From Eudorina sp. 2006-703-Eu-15 (taxonomy: Eukaryota > Chlorophyta > Chlorophyceae > Chlamydomonadales > Volvocaceae), in NCBI GenBank assembly GCA_003117195.1, contig BDSI01000005.1, forward strand, positions 124,001-188,000: a DNA stretch of 64,000 nucleotides, read 5' to 3'. A program made the position numbers and the translations under genes. Below are positions 12,239-24,947 of this stretch, piece after piece. A model generated the notes under the pieces. It was not told the origin of the DNA. It was given only the letters and a program-made list of their open reading frames with translations, and did no database searches. Every line of letters begins with the position of its first letter. Position 1 is the first letter of the stretch.

Positions 12239-13989
12239 GGGTATGGAGGTTGGAAGTCCTCGGTTGGGGCCGCGGGGCCTCAAGTGGGGTAGGGCTGCAA
12301 GGGGGACACCGGGGGCCGTGAGAGCACTCTCCGGGTCAGATCGGGTCGGGTTGGGTGAAAGCGGGAGTGCGCTCGGGTTGGTGGGTGGAGCCCCGTCCCG
12401 TTCCGCCCCTCCCTTTGCCCTCCCGGGCAGTATGTGGCCTTCGACGGGGATGCCGGACGGACGGACCTTGCAAGGCCCGTTTGGCAGCTGTAGCTGCTTG
12501 GTCGCATGTACTTGCTGTCTCAGCTTTTGGTGTTGGTGTTGTTGCTGATGGGTGTTGTTGCTGTGCAAGCAGGCACGGAGTGGGCCGTCTTACGCGTGCG
12601 GTTTCCCGCCATTTTGCGCCACGTTGCGGTTGTAGCGGTTTGGATTTGAAGATTTGATGGAAATATGTGTATTGCGGCCCGTTTTAGGTTTTTTCTTGCC
12701 CTCTCGGCCGCGACACCTTTTAGGGCTGTGTCGGTTGCTGCTGTCGGGCATCAGACCTTGGCGCGCTGAATGTCGTACATATAATAATGTCGTACGGCAA
12801 ATGCGCATTCTGATGAGAGAATGGCTTTCAGGAACCCACTAAGGCAAAGAAAAAGGCGATTCGCTGGAGGCACGCCGCCGTCCCGGTGTTGTCCCGATGA
12901 GATTGCCATGTACGGTACGGTACGGCGCCGTACGATGCGCAAACGGTCCGCGCTGCGCATATCTCAAATGTGTTGCACTGCGACGAATAAGGATGTGCAC
13001 TGCGCGGAAATTATGAAGTTATTGTGGCGTGCCAGACCCGAATGTGGACGGGCCTGTTTCTTTTATTGCGCGCTAGATACCCGCGCCGAAACAAAGAAGA
13101 AACGTTTTTTTGTGGATAGTGCGCGTACCGACTGGCGTGGGTGCTCAACCGCTGATGGGTTCCCTTGGCGTGGCGTGGAGCAATTTGTTTTTTTTGTTTT
13201 GCAAGCAAAACACACAAATGGAAAAAATTGAAGGATGGACGCGGGGGCTTGCAGCATATGGGGCGTTGGGGGGTTGCAAGGCGAGTCGGCGACGATGAAT
13301 CCCGGGGGGCGGGAAGGCGCCTTCATCGATGGTGGAGAGGGTGTTGTGTTTGTCCGAGGGTCTTTAAGAAGGTATGACCAAGATAAGAAATCAACAACAC
13401 GCGGCGATTCCCCCTCCCCAAGCGGCCGGATGGGCGTTCACTGATGTGCTGGGGCGTACGTGGGTGACGGACGGGCCATATCGTTGGAAGCGGGCAGCTC
13501 TCGGATGCGTAGGTGTGCACAGCCCGTCGGCTAGCATGTTGTCGCAGGCGCTGGAAGGAAGGAGTGACTCTCGAGGCCGGTCCCTACGCCCCGGGCGGAG
13601 GAGGAGGGGGTTCTCGCTCACTGGCGGGGGCCCCAACACGCACTGGTCTGGGTCGGGCGGGGGTGGGGGGTTCTTATCTAGACGCACTGGCAGGCAGGCA
13701 GTCATGCTTTGCGTCCCCCCGTACCTACCCCAAGCGGGGAGGGGGAGATGACATGTTGTGAAGGTAGGAGGGATCGTTCCGTTTGATCCCCGATACGGTG
13801 GCAGCATCATGGACGTCAGTGCGTTGTGGACGTGTGTACGGTTGCGGGTGTGGACGTGAACAAGCGGCATTGCGATTGTTTGCGGGCCGGAGTTGGCAGA
13901 ATGGGTTTGGACGGAGGCCCCGTGTTGCGAGCAGGGGGGCGGGGCTGTGCCGGGGGCAAATACATTCGTAATGACGACAGGGAGGGGTG

Positions 13990-14014
13990 TAGGGTTTTAG
14001 GGTTTTAGGGTTTT
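13990..14014 (+). repeat. interstitial telomere-type repeat (TTTTAGGG)3
   Basis: The sequence reads TAGGG TTTTAGGG TTTTAGGG TTTT, i.e. three consecutive units of the Chlamydomonas-type telomere octamer in an internal position. Unique-looking sequence lies on both sides. Confidence 0.8.
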
Positions 14015-14381
14015 GCCAAAGGTCGTTGGCGCCAGGAAATACCCCTGCTGGCCCTGAGGGTCAGTTTTGGTGTCTCGTGCTTGCCAACGGTATTCAGACT
14101 CAGATGCCGTACAGCTAGCGCCCGAGCCCCGTGTGAGTACTTCAGTGAAACGCCGGGTGTGTATGTGTATGCGGGCGCGGATGGAGGGGAGGGTGGGGCT
14201 GGTGTGCGCGGATATGTGTGTGTGTGTGGCAAACTGTGTGTGTGTGTGTGTAAAACTGTGTGTGTGTATGTCTGTGTGCGTGTGTGCTTTCTTGAGTGCG
14301 ACGGCGACGGCAGACGGCAGATGGCGAGGGCTTTACCCTCGGCGTGGGTGCGGGCGTCTTGCTGTGCTTCCCCCTGACATG

Positions 14382-14580
14382 CACCACCACCACCACCACC
14401 ACCACCGCCACCACCACCACCACCACCCCCACCACCACCACCACCACCACCACCACCACCACCCACCACCACCACCACCACCACCACCACCACCACCACC
14501 ACCACCACCACCACCACCACCACCACCACCACCACCACCACCACCACCACCACCACCACCACCACCCCACCACCACCACC
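14382..14580. repeat. CCA/CAC trinucleotide microsatellite
   Basis: About 200 bp of almost pure CAC units with a few interruptions (CGC, CCC). It keeps all frames open on both strands, giving artificial poly-His, poly-Pro, poly-Thr, poly-Val, poly-Gly and poly-Trp frames. Confidence 0.95.
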
Positions 14581-15394
14581 CCCTCACACGGAAACCGGAA
14601 CATGCCTCGAAGCAGTGCCCCGGATGGAGGGGCGCTGTCTGCAGCATTCCCGTAAGAGAACCCGTCCGCAGAGGGGGGGATGCGGGGGTGCGGACGGCGG
14701 TGCTGTGTCCACCGTTGAAAGCTATAAGCTCCAAGCTGCGGTGTGCTGGTGTGTGTTTCATGTCGTTCGTGATGTAGTAGTTGCGTAGTGCGGGATCTCG
14801 CCGATATCATCACGTGCAGGTGGTGCGGCCCAGTCCTGTTCACTCACGCGGTCCCGCCAACACGCGCCAGTTCCGGCTTCCGGTGGGGGGGGGGCCTTGT
14901 GGCGTTTGTGTATGGCTAGGGCTCTCGCCGCAAGGCGGCGCCCCAATTGATTGGTTCCCGCGCTTCAAGGAACCGCATCCCGGGAGGAGACACGCGGCTT
15001 CCTGAGCTCAGAACGCAGGGGCGTTAGACACCGTGTCCCTAGGGAACAGCACTTTTGAATGCACTGAATGCACGTTCTTGATGCAACCGTTTTAAGGTGG
15101 ACCCATGCCCCCGACCGGGTGTTCCAACGGGCCCAGATATACGGTAGCTCGCAGGCGCCTCATCTCATCCATCCCCTACCAACCAACCGAGGACTGCGCG
15201 ACCCTCCACCACCACCCGGGGTGGGGGATTGGGGTTATGCAGCCACACCGGCCAACACACCAGGTTACCAGCGCGCCAGGATTGCGTCTCCCGGAAAACG
15301 CAACACCTGCCGAGAAACTTGGCGGGGTGGGGGCCGGCATTCGATGCTGTTGTGTCAATTTCCTCAGTTCACGAGCATGGTTCCCTGGTAGTGT

Positions 15395-15640
15395 GGGCCC
15401 GGGGAGTGGGCCCGGGGAATGTTTCGGTGCACTTGTGGAGCCTGTCCGGTGCGCCATGGTGGCGCAAGTTCGTTCATGCAGTGTATGGTGAGGAAGCGTC
15501 GGCTGTCGCCGATGGCTGTCACCGATGACCCGCGGGGTCCGCTGTAACATCCATGACCATGCTGCAAACCATGAGCCTGGGACCCGGCTGGCTCTTGGAG
15601 CGCATGCGGGCCCACAGCAATAATAACAAAGATAAATACC
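15395..15640. repeat. dispersed repeat, copy B
   Basis: Counterpart of 1-190 in the same orientation: GTGCACTTGTGG, CCTGTCCGGTG, TATGGTGAGG, TCACCGATGAC and, after an extra ~60 bp, CCCACAGCAA plus an A-rich tail. It also carries a near-copy of the GACCCGCGGGTC palindrome, with one extra G. Confidence 0.5.
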
Positions 15641-18067
15641 GCGGCAGCTGAGTGACGGAGTTTCTTCACAGGTATAGGCAGAGCTTGCACGGTGATGCGA
15701 GGGCGTTGGCAGGGGGTGCATGTGGGCAGTGGGAGTGCGGCGAGGGGCCGGCTGCAGCGGAGTTGCGGCTGTCGGTTGGTCGGTTAGGTTGGTTAGGTTG
15801 GTCCGTTGGTCGGTCGGTTGGGTTCCGACCTCCTGGCGGGCGCGCTCCGGCCCCTGGCGGCGGCTCAGACTGAGATGTGGTCGTGTGGCTGCGGCTGTGC
15901 TCCGCTCCCCCCTGGCCCCCCCCTGCCCCCTCGGCAATCCTGCCCGGCCGTTTGGCAGATGAGAGTCTCATCTAGCAGGGCTTGGGCCTCGGGAAACATG
16001 AGACAGGCCAGGGGAGGGTCTCGCAGCGCGGGGATGGGCCCCACACTGGAACTTCTCTCCGGTCCTTCAACAAGATGTAATCCAGGGATGGCGGGTGTGC
16101 GCCACCGCCTTTAGCCCTTCAGCCCCTCGCGGGCGGGGTCCGGCCCCACGCATGGCTCCACCTCGTGACCCCCCACCCCTCGCGCCTCTGGACTGCAGAC
16201 CCCGACGTCCCCTTGCTGCAGCCGCAGCCGCAGCCGCAGCCGCCGCAGCCGCCACAGCCGCCGCCGCCGCCGCCGCAGCCGCAGCAGCAGCTGCAGCAGC
16301 GGCCGCCGCCGCCGCAGCAGCAGCAGCAGCAGCCTGCCGCCGCAGCCACAGCCGCCGTTGCCGCCGCCGGGGCTGCTGCTCGACACCTCAGCAGTGCTGC
16401 AGCGCCTCCCTCCGCCACCATCCCGCACAACCCCCCAAGCCCCGCGCTGCCCCTAAGCTCACAGCGGGCACCCGTTGGGAAACAAGCAGCCGCCCCGCGT
16501 GTTGCGGCCCGGGGCCTACCCTACCTACACGAAAAGCGCTGATGCAAGGTTATGTCAGCCGATCTCAGACCACTCCAGGACCCCTACAGCGGAGGAGGAG
16601 GAGGACGCCCGCCGGTCGGCCGGTACCGCTTCACAAAGCCAGCCGCCCCAATTCCATTTCGAATGTTTCAAGTCCCCTCCCCCCACACACATACATACAC
16701 ATACACACGGGCACAGAGCCACGGGGCGGGTCGCGGGTGTCTCACTCAACCCAGTGCCACAGGGGGCCGAGGAGTGCACGGATACGGACACCTGTATCAC
16801 GCTATGCGCTATGTACAATTCAAGATCAATCACCCATACAGCAAGACGACAGAGCTCACCGCGACATTATTGAGCACGTGGGACACGTGCAGGCATGTGT
16901 GTAGGCACGTGCTCCCCGTGTATATGTACCAGGGGGAGCGGAGGTCACCGCGCGCTGTCGGATATAGGGTTAGTTCGGTTGATCGCTAACGGTCACTGTA
17001 CAACTCACTCTGTACGGCGATTCGCACCCATAGCCGGAATGAAGGATCGCATCGCCCCGTGCCGCGCCAAAATCCTCCCGTGCCCGGGCGCCTCTTCCGC
17101 TCCCCCCTCTCGTTCAAGGGCCCTATGCGCCGCCCGCCCGCCCTCCCGCCCGCCCGCCCGCCCGCCCGCCTGCCTGCCTGCCTGCCCGCCTGTCTCGCTT
17201 TCTTCTGTCCGTTCTTTCTGTCCGTTCTTTCCCGAACTGTCCGATTGTCTGTCGCTGCGAAGCGGACTCCTGCGCTTGCATGGCGGCGGACCCCCGCCCC
17301 GCCGACGCCGCGAAGGCAATGAATGCCGTACAGAGCTACAGCCGCACTTATCACGCAGCTCAGCCCAGTGAACAACCGCGCAGGCAACAACCGTCACTGA
17401 GCTCCGCACCGTCCAATAAGCAATGTAGGTAAGCAATGTTAGGTATGCAGTGCAGGGATATATGCAGTCACGCCCACGCCCACGCATATGCACCATATCA
17501 ATAAGGTCACGCACTTCCTGCAATCATCATCACATACGGTACGCGCAGTCGGGGCACGCCTTCCGGCCCCCATCAGGCCGCCCGCCCGGGAGCCCCCGGT
17601 GTGCGGCAGTCGGTCCACCGTCTCGAGTCCAGACCCTATGTTTCCTCCTCTTCATGACAACAATGTCTTAGCATGAATCTTCAGAGTTCAGACACAAACA
17701 ACCCGGCTATCGCCCGCCCACCCGGCCGCCCGCCCACGTCACGCTGTCCGCAACGCGCATGCGCTCCTCCGCCCCTCCGCCCTCCCCGCACAGCCCCATC
17801 AGACGCGCTCCGCCCCACCGCACCCGCCTGCCACATCCTCTGCCGCCCGTCTGCCCTATCTTGCCGCCCGCCCACACCACACCTCCGCTCGGAGCTCCTC
17901 CGCCTCCCAACCGCCGCATTCCCCCCTTCCCCCTGCGGCGCCCGGACGGGAGGCCCGATCGGCACGGCGCAGGGGGTGTCGGTTGACCGCAACTGACCTG
18001 CCTGACCTGCCGTACCAAGTGGCCGACATCGCCCCGCGGTTCACCACGGTTCACCACGGCAACCCCC

Positions 18068-21000
18068 TCACCGCTGCGGTGGCTGTAGCGCCCGCCCCTG
18101 TAACCCCACGTCCCCCTCCACCTCCTCATCCTCCAGTTGCTGCAGCTCCTGCTGGAGCTGTTGCTGCTGCTGCAGCAGCCGCTGCAGCTGCTCCTCCGGC
18201 GACAGCGCGGCGGCGGCATCCAGCAGCGGTATCTCCTCCAACAGCTCCAGGTCCCCCTCCTCCTCAAACTTCTCCGGTTGAGGCGAAAGCTGTCGCGGCT
18301 GCTGCTGCCGCTGTTGGTGCTGCGGCTGCAGCGATGGCGACCGCGACGGCGACTGCGGCGGCAGTGCTGGCGGTGACAGCGGCTGGTCCGTCGACGGTGA
18401 CAGCGGTGTGCGGGGCCGGGGCATGCCCTGAACCACACCAGCGCCAGCGCCAGCACCAGCACCAGCACCACCACCTTCCTGCTGCTGCTGCTGCTGTTGC
18501 TGATGTTGCAGTCTCCGCAGTTCCTGCAGCCGCTGCTGCTGCTGCTCCCGCACCTCCGCCTCCTCACGTTGCCGCCGCTGCTGCTCCCGCTGCTGTCGCT
18601 GCCGCTCTTCATCCTCCCCCTCCTGCTCCTGCGCCGCCGGCCGTCGCTGCGGCGTGCGCGGCGGGGTCCGCGGCGGGGTCCGCGAGGGCGTGCTGCCCCG
18701 GGTTGGCAGCGCCGCCGGGGTCTGTCCTTGGCCCCCGACCACCCCTGGAGCGCTCGGCCGCTGCACCGATGAGTCGGGCGGCTGGGGGGCTTGCTGCAGC
18801 AGCTGCGGCTGCGGCTGCTGCTGCGCTTGGTGGAGTTGCTGCAGCCGCTGCAGCTGCTGCAGCTGCTGCTCGAGCTGCATCTTCTGCCGCTCCAGCACCT
18901 GCTTCTTCTGCTCCAAGGGGTCCACGGACGGCAGCGGCTCCGGCGCCAGACCGTCCTCCTCTCGCCCCTGACCCTGACCCTGACCCTGACCCTGGCCCTG
19001 CATCTGGCCCGGCAGGTGCAGCTGACCTTCCTGCTGCTGCGACTGCTGCCGCCGCTGTACCTCCGGATGAACCAACAGCTGTTTCCCAGACTGCGGCTGC
19101 TGCTGCTGCGGCCCATCTGACGACTGCGGCAACGGTACGACTTGTACGACATTCGGCCGCGGCGCCAGGGCGTGCCTGGGTAGGAGTCCAGGGGAGCCGC
19201 GCCATATGAGCAGCCACACCCGGACCCACCATCGCCGCCTGCCGAGTGCCTCCTCTCGTTGCCGCCGCTCCTCGTCCTCACGCCGCCACCGCTCCGCCGC
19301 CTCCGGGTCCCGCGCCGCCGCCGCCTCCGCCTCGGCCCGCCGTCGCCAGCGCCGCCACAGCCAGATCCCCAGTACGACACGCAGCACGCACGTCACTGTC
19401 ACGGACACGGTTACGGCCACGATGACCACCGTGTAGTCGGGCTGCGTGCATGAGTACGACATGACGTCATTAGGTACGTTGCCGTAGTTGGCGGTTGGGC
19501 GGTTGGGTCTAAATGGGTAGTGCGGGCTGACGCCACCACTTGGCAGTCATGACGGGCGTGTGTACGCAAAGTCTCTCACACGCCGTGGGCACATTGAATA
19601 CAGTGTGCCTCTAGGGAGGGTATAGGAAATTGGTAGGGAGGGAGGCAGTCCCAACGGACAGACCCCGGCATGGTCCAGCTTGCTCGCCTCCATCGGCTAC
19701 CCGCCACCAGTGATGATAACAGCACGCATGCCTTACAGTACGACATCGTCGTACAGTATGACCGTACCCACCGGCGGCGCCTGCATGGTGGGTCCCATGA
19801 CGCTGCTGTTCCCGACGAAGTCGTCCCAACCCGCCAGATTGATTTTGTAGTCGCTCAGGTGGGCGTCAATGTAAGCCTGGGTTGGGGGGAGGGCGGTGGA
19901 GGCGGCGGAGGTTAGGAGGAGGCGGTATAAGGAGGGGAGGGAAGGGAGGCCGAACCTGGGTACTGGGAGTTAGCGGGGTTGACAGCTGCAAGGCGGCTCC
20001 ATCTCCTGTTGGCCGCATGTGTATGCGTGTGTGCGTGTGTGTGTGCGTGTGTGTGACCCGCCGGGTGATCGGATGACGTGGCCAGCGGCGTGGAAGGAAT
20101 ACCGTCACCGGCTTCGCCGGTTGGGGCACCAGGCGCCTGGGGGTGGCGCCTGGGGGTGGCGCCTCGGGGTGGCGCCTGGGGGTGGCGCCTGGGGGTGGCG
20201 CCTCGGGGTGGCGCCTGGGGGTGGCGCCTGGCGATCTGCCCTCAAACCAAAGTTGGCAGTGCTTGCTGTGCCAGCAGCAGCCCCGCGACCCACCGCCCGG
20301 CCACCCAACCACCCAACCCCCAACCGCCCAACCACCTGCGAGGGGAAGTCCGGCGTGTCGCACCCCACGTTGATCTCGTCCCTCTGCTGATACACCCGGA
20401 TGTAGTCCACCTGTGGGGGGTGGGGGAAGAGGGGGAGAATGACAGAGAGAGGAGGACAGAAGGCGCTTCGTACGGAAACATGTAGAAAGGACCAGTGATG
20501 TGACCGAACCGCACAAGACCCGGCTCATGAGCGGGCCCCCGACTCCCCCCCGGGCCCTATTCCTCGACCAGGTATGGTGTGCAGCAACTCATGTAACTGC
20601 GCCACCACCCTCCCTCGCCGTCCCCCCACCCCGGGGTTTTTGCCGGCACCCAGCCACCCCGCTCCTCTCCAACCCCCTATTTGTCAAAACCGCAAGATTC
20701 TCCAACCCGGCCCCCCTCCCCCCGCAAGCCCTCGACCCGACCCGGCGCGGTGCCGTGCACCCGCAACATTCCCCCCTCCCTCACCAGCATCTCCGCCGGC
20801 AGCGGCAGGTTGGGGTCGATGGCGGCGAAGGAGTTGCTCATGGCCACGTTGATGTTGATGTACTGCGGGTCCACCGGGATGAGGCGCTCACCCACACTCT
20901 CGTTGTTGCCGTTGGTGACCGCCGCCAAGGCGTTCTGGTTGAGCTCTGGGGAGGTACCGTACAGGGGGCCGGGGCCGGGGCCGGGGCCGGGGCCGGGGGA

Positions 21001-23997
21001 GTCCAGGGGGTCCAGGGGGGTGCGGAGGTGTCGGGCGGGTCAAGAGGGGCTGGGCTGACCGGGCAGGGTCAGGGTCAGGGTCAGGGTCAGGGTCAGGGTC
21101 AGGGTCAGGGTCAGGGGCACTGCGTTGAGACACCCCACAACTCTCCGAAGACCCCAAGCCTGAAACCCCTAATCCCCAAACCCCCAGTCCCGAGACCTCA
21201 AAACCCCAATCCCCAGACCCCAAAACCCTGGCAGTCCAGGCCGCAACGCAAGGCTCCCCACCCCAACACACACGCACACCGACTGAACCCACCGTAAATT
21301 AGGATGTCGTTTATGTACCACCTGAGGGGGGTTGAGGGGGATTGAGGGGGGCAGGCAGGCACATGTTCGGTTAACGGTTGACAGTTACGTGCCAGGTACG
21401 GCATCATCCACCAGAGGGCATCGACCGTGCGACACGGTCACATGGCCGACACCGGTCGGATCGCGTACAAGCCGTACAAACCGTACAGCCGTACACTGTG
21501 TCGAGCACCCGGTGGTGCAGACAGGGCTGGGGGGATGCGATGCGGTGGGATACGACATGCCGTACCTGATGTACTTTCGAGGTTTCCAGTCGAAACCGTA
21601 AACGAAAAATTCGTTGAAGAAAGAGGAGTTGAGGCGGTGCGTAGCCGACATGGCGTCCGCCAGTTTGCTGCCGGGTCGGGGTCGGAACCGCGAGGTGCCG
21701 TTACCAAAGTCCTCCATGTACGAGTTGATACCCGCCCAGCCGTTGGGGGCGCTGCAGGGAGATGGGGGCAGGATGGGGCGGGCGCCGGCAGTTGGCGGTT
21801 GGACGGTGAATACCAACGGTGGACCTACCGAACGCACGACAAAGCCACAGCTCACCTCCCCTCCTCAACCCCTATCCCCCGCCCCTCCCCGTCCCTCCCC
21901 GTCCCCGCTGGCCGCCCACCTGTGCAGCTCGGTGCCGTAGGTGGGGTAGAAGACGCCCCCCGGCTGGTCCAGCCAGTGCACCCCCAGCGGCAGCACCGGG
22001 GCCACCTGGAAGCTGGTGGAAAGCTCCGGTTTGGAGGACTCCCACACGCCCACCTCCAGCAGGTCGATCTCTGATGCGCCGCGGCCTGATGGGTCCCCGT
22101 GTGGGTGGGTATTGGGTGGGTGGGTATTGGGTTTTGGGTGTGGGTCGCCCACGCCCTCACCCCGGGCTGAGCATGCGGGGTGGGTTGAGGTGGAGATGTG
22201 GTGCAGGGGAGGGGAGCTTCGGTTCTCGCGGAGGGGGATGTGGGAGGGCCCCCGCTCACACGTGATTACAGCAAACCCAAGTGTGTGTTGCAGACCGGAC
22301 TGGGCTGGACTGGACTGCACTGTAGTGGCTCATTTGTGGTTTCACTGCTTCAACTGAGCTGAGGCGACAGAGGCGACAGAGGTGCAGACAGGATCCGGGA
22401 CACGCACCTTTCGTGCTGTTGCACCGGTTGATGCGTTGGCCGTCGTGGTCCGTCCAGTTCTTTTTGTTCAGCGCGTTGGAGTCGCACGTGTCGTAGCTCC
22501 AGGGCCACAGGCCTGGTACGGCAACAAGGTACGGCAGAAGGACTCACGACAGGTATGGGCGGGCGCCACATGCCCACACACGCGAGGCAGCGCTTATGCC
22601 CCCCCTGACCCACGGGTCCAGGGGGACCCACGGGTCCCTGATCTGATCCCCATCGGACAGCGACTCGTCCAGCCCCCCATCCGCACACCCACACCCACAC
22701 CCACACCCACACCCACACCCACACCCACACCCACACCCACACCCACACCCACACCCACACCCACACCCCCGCTCACCGTTCGTACTGCGCATGTATCCGG
22801 CTCGGCCCAGGTTCCCCAGCGTGAACACTGTGTGGGGAAAGGGCGGGCGGGGCGGCGGGAGCATGGGTGGCGGGAGGCGCAAGAGTGTGTGCCGTACGTC
22901 CGGCGTTCCAAGGTCCCAGTGGGCAGTGCAGCGCCCCATCAGGACAGTGCCTCCCTCCAGGGGGGCCCCCCGGGTCCCCCGAGTAGGGTCGCACCTGCGG
23001 GCCACAGCCCCCCGTGCTGGTCGTCTCCGGGCAGCTTGATGCGGGCCTCCAGGTAGCCGCCTGCGTGTGGGGGGGCGTGTGTGTGGGGGGGGAGGGGGAG
23101 GGGATGGCAGGTGGGGAGAGGAGGTGGCAGGTGGGGTGAGGTGAAAGGCCCGGAAACCTTGCCACCAGGGCTGACTGCGCAACTGACACAACTGCCGTTT
23201 GCATAGCTGCTGCGGAGGCAGGACAGCAGGCCCGCAGCGGCCGTCAGCACGCGGACCCCCTGGCGCGGACCCCGCGTCATCCGTCTTCCCGCGCCACAAA
23301 ACGCACCCGTGAAACAGAACTTGTTCCAGCCCTGCAGCATCCCGCTCGTGTACGGCGCGGACGCGGGCTGGTCGCCCCAGGGTGCGCTGAAGGGTCCGTT
23401 GCTGGTCGTTTTGGAAGCTGTGATGATGGCTGAGCCGCCGCGCACTCGCACAGCGCTCTGCCGGAAGACGGCCGCGTCGTCGTTCACGTACAGCAGGTCG
23501 AGGGCCTGCCAGCGCGCGTCCTTGCCGGGCCCAAAGTCCCTCCACCTGCTGTTGAACTCGTCACTGAAGACGAGGACCTGCGTGCAGCCCAAGTGAAGGT
23601 CACATGAACGAAGGTCACTAGAAGAGCAAGGTAGCGGCAATTGAATGACATTGAAATTTTGAGTCCCAAACTACTTAAAAAGACGTGTTATTGTATCTGC
23701 AATTTAGGATGCATCCTGAAGCGCGATCATCACCAGACCCACCATGTCTTCCGTCTGGGGCGGGCCCTGCTGCGTTCCAAACGGCTTTGGAAACCCAGGT
23801 GAACCAAGACAGTCTGTATAATTGAGCCTGCATCTAGTCTTTGTGCACACCCCAGAGTCCGCGTCAATCCATTTCTCATTCGCCGTTGGCGATATGGATT
23901 TGAGGATGTCCTGACAGGAGCTCGAGGAGCAAAGCCTGCAACTTAAATGTACACCTAACAACAGCACCGTAAACCAACGTGCTCCACAAGTCGTCAT
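18068..23997 (-). CDS. Kre6/Skn1-type GH16 beta-glucan-associated membrane protein
   Basis: Putative glucanase/transglycosylase of the Kre6/Skn1 branch of GH16, which in fungi supports beta-glucan assembly. Exons 5'->3': 23997-23743, 23577-23307, 23060-22995, 22827-22777, 22512-22408, 22085-21920, 21751-21575, 21321-21293, 20945-20785, 20410-20336, 19876-19772, 19441-18068; all phases agree, 944 residues. A signal peptide opens the protein (MTTCGARWFTVLLLGV). Family motifs: VFSDEFN, WNKFCFTGGYLEARIKLPG, TLGNLGRAGY, GLWPWSYDTCD, the catalytic EIDLLE (Glu255, Asp257, Glu260), GVFYPTYG, WYINDILIYG, YININVAMSNSF and VDYIRVYQ. A single helix (~492-513) and an Arg-rich stop-transfer follow, then a ~430-residue Gln/Glu/Arg-rich coiled-coil tail. 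Yeast Kre6 is instead anchored at its N-terminus. The last junction (19772/19441) rests on phase only; the tail's linkage needs cDNA. Confidence 0.88.
20131..20231. repeat. 13-bp minisatellite in a GH16 intron
   Basis: About seven to eight tandem copies of GGCGCCTGGGGGT (with CGGGG variants) lie in the intron 20335-19877 of the GH16 gene. The GGCGCC core is palindromic. Confidence 0.9.
20961..21118. repeat. two hexamer repeats in a GH16 intron
   Basis: GGGGCC units (20966-20998) and GGGTCA units (about nine, 21064-21117) lie in the same intron, 21292-20946. Confidence 0.9.
22684..22767. repeat. ACCCAC hexamer array in a GH16 intron
   Basis: Fourteen units of ACCCAC lie between exon 4 and exon 5 of the GH16 gene, just inside the donor of that intron (22776). 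Two copies of the GACCCACGGGTC palindrome (22607-22618, 22625-22636) occur in the same intron. Confidence 0.95.
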
Positions 23998-24947
23998 AAT
24001 GCTGCTTTACTACTGTCGAAGTTCAAGTGAAAGGCAGAGGTCCACGTTCGGAAAGAACACATCAGCTGACGTTCAGAGAGGTTATAACGGGTAGTGTGTA
24101 GGGTATTATGGTCATACGGTAAACCAAGGAGGTAGAGTAAGCCCCGCCGTCTGATGACATCAAACCATAAAGTAAGATAAATTGAAGAGCAGTCAAATCA
24201 CGATTAGTGGTTATTGCTTCGAAAGTTGTGTAAGCACGACGAGCTGCAGACGGGTCTGTGCCTTGACAAATGTCGTACGTTAAGGGGTTCGTTGGAAACT
24301 GAACGGTACAGACCAAAGCACAAGCAACCGATCACATTTGGATCACTCAACCAAATAACATGCATACTATAAATCTGTAACTGATGGAACCGATGCTAAG
24401 GGACTGAATGGTTAATCGATCATGATGAATTGCGGAGAGGGTGTTGAGCCAAACAATTCGTATCGTGTTGTCGAGGATCTTCCGCGTCTGAATGTGTATT
24501 CAGTGGAGGATCTCGTCGACGAATCCGACCGAGGCCGTCGCATGCCGACACCTGGCAATGACAACCTTGGCAGTTGGAAATGGCTTGCCTCTGTCACCAA
24601 ACCTCCTGAGATATATCCAATTGTTTAAGATTTTCACAGGTGCTGCACACGGGTGCTGAAACAATGTCAGGCATGGTACGGCATGGGCAAGCACTGGTGA
24701 CGGGGTCCGTTTGTCCTATGATCCGCTTTGAACTGAAATCCGCAACTGCGTTTCCTCCCCTGTCTTACTTTTGTTGCACGTGCACCAGAGACCCACGAAA
24801 CCATTCAGGTCGCCCCTCTGTAGAATGCGTTCCCCAAGGTCAATCTGAACCGCGGGTCTGCACCTGGAGCCTCCCGTAGTTCCGAATGCAAAATTGAAGC
24901 TTGTTACCACAGATTGAGGTTTGTTACCATTTTTGGTCACCAAGGCC
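23998..24947. promoter_or_regulatory. divergent promoter region between GH16 and proline dehydrogenase genes
   Basis: The two start codons face away from each other across 950 bp of comparatively AT-rich, repeat-poor DNA, so both promoters must lie here. A 68-codon ATG frame (24422-24628, +) with no low-complexity sequence is present but matches nothing known; it could be an upstream ORF of the proline dehydrogenase mRNA or chance. No definite core promoter element is assigned. Confidence 0.5.

Larger units (their letters stand above)
12239..18067. other. intergenic region without a recognisable gene
   Basis: Nearly 6 kb between the cyclase 3' UTR and the convergent GH16 gene. It contains GTAC-rich patches (12770-12935), three TTTTAGGG units (13990-14014), a long CCA repeat (14382-14580), copy B of a dispersed repeat (15395-15640) and CAG/CCG trinucleotide repeats (16215-16335). 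Open frames here are repeat-driven (poly-Ala, poly-Pro, poly-His) and match no family I know. The right end should contain the GH16 3' UTR, but no TTACA (TGTAA on the minus strand) was found near 18068. Confidence 0.5.

Noticed and set aside
14067..14843. His-, Pro-, Val- and Trp-rich frames
   Set aside because: Products of the CCA trinucleotide repeat in different frames, with no unique conserved sequence.
16095..16904. 269-codon frame with a poly-Ala tract
   Set aside because: Open through CAG/CCG repeats; no recognisable domain, no splice-consistent neighbours.
17707..19380. 557-codon minus-strand frame rich in Arg/Ser
   Set aside because: Alternative frame of the GH16 tail exon; the frame joined in phase to the GH16 domain has the membrane helix.
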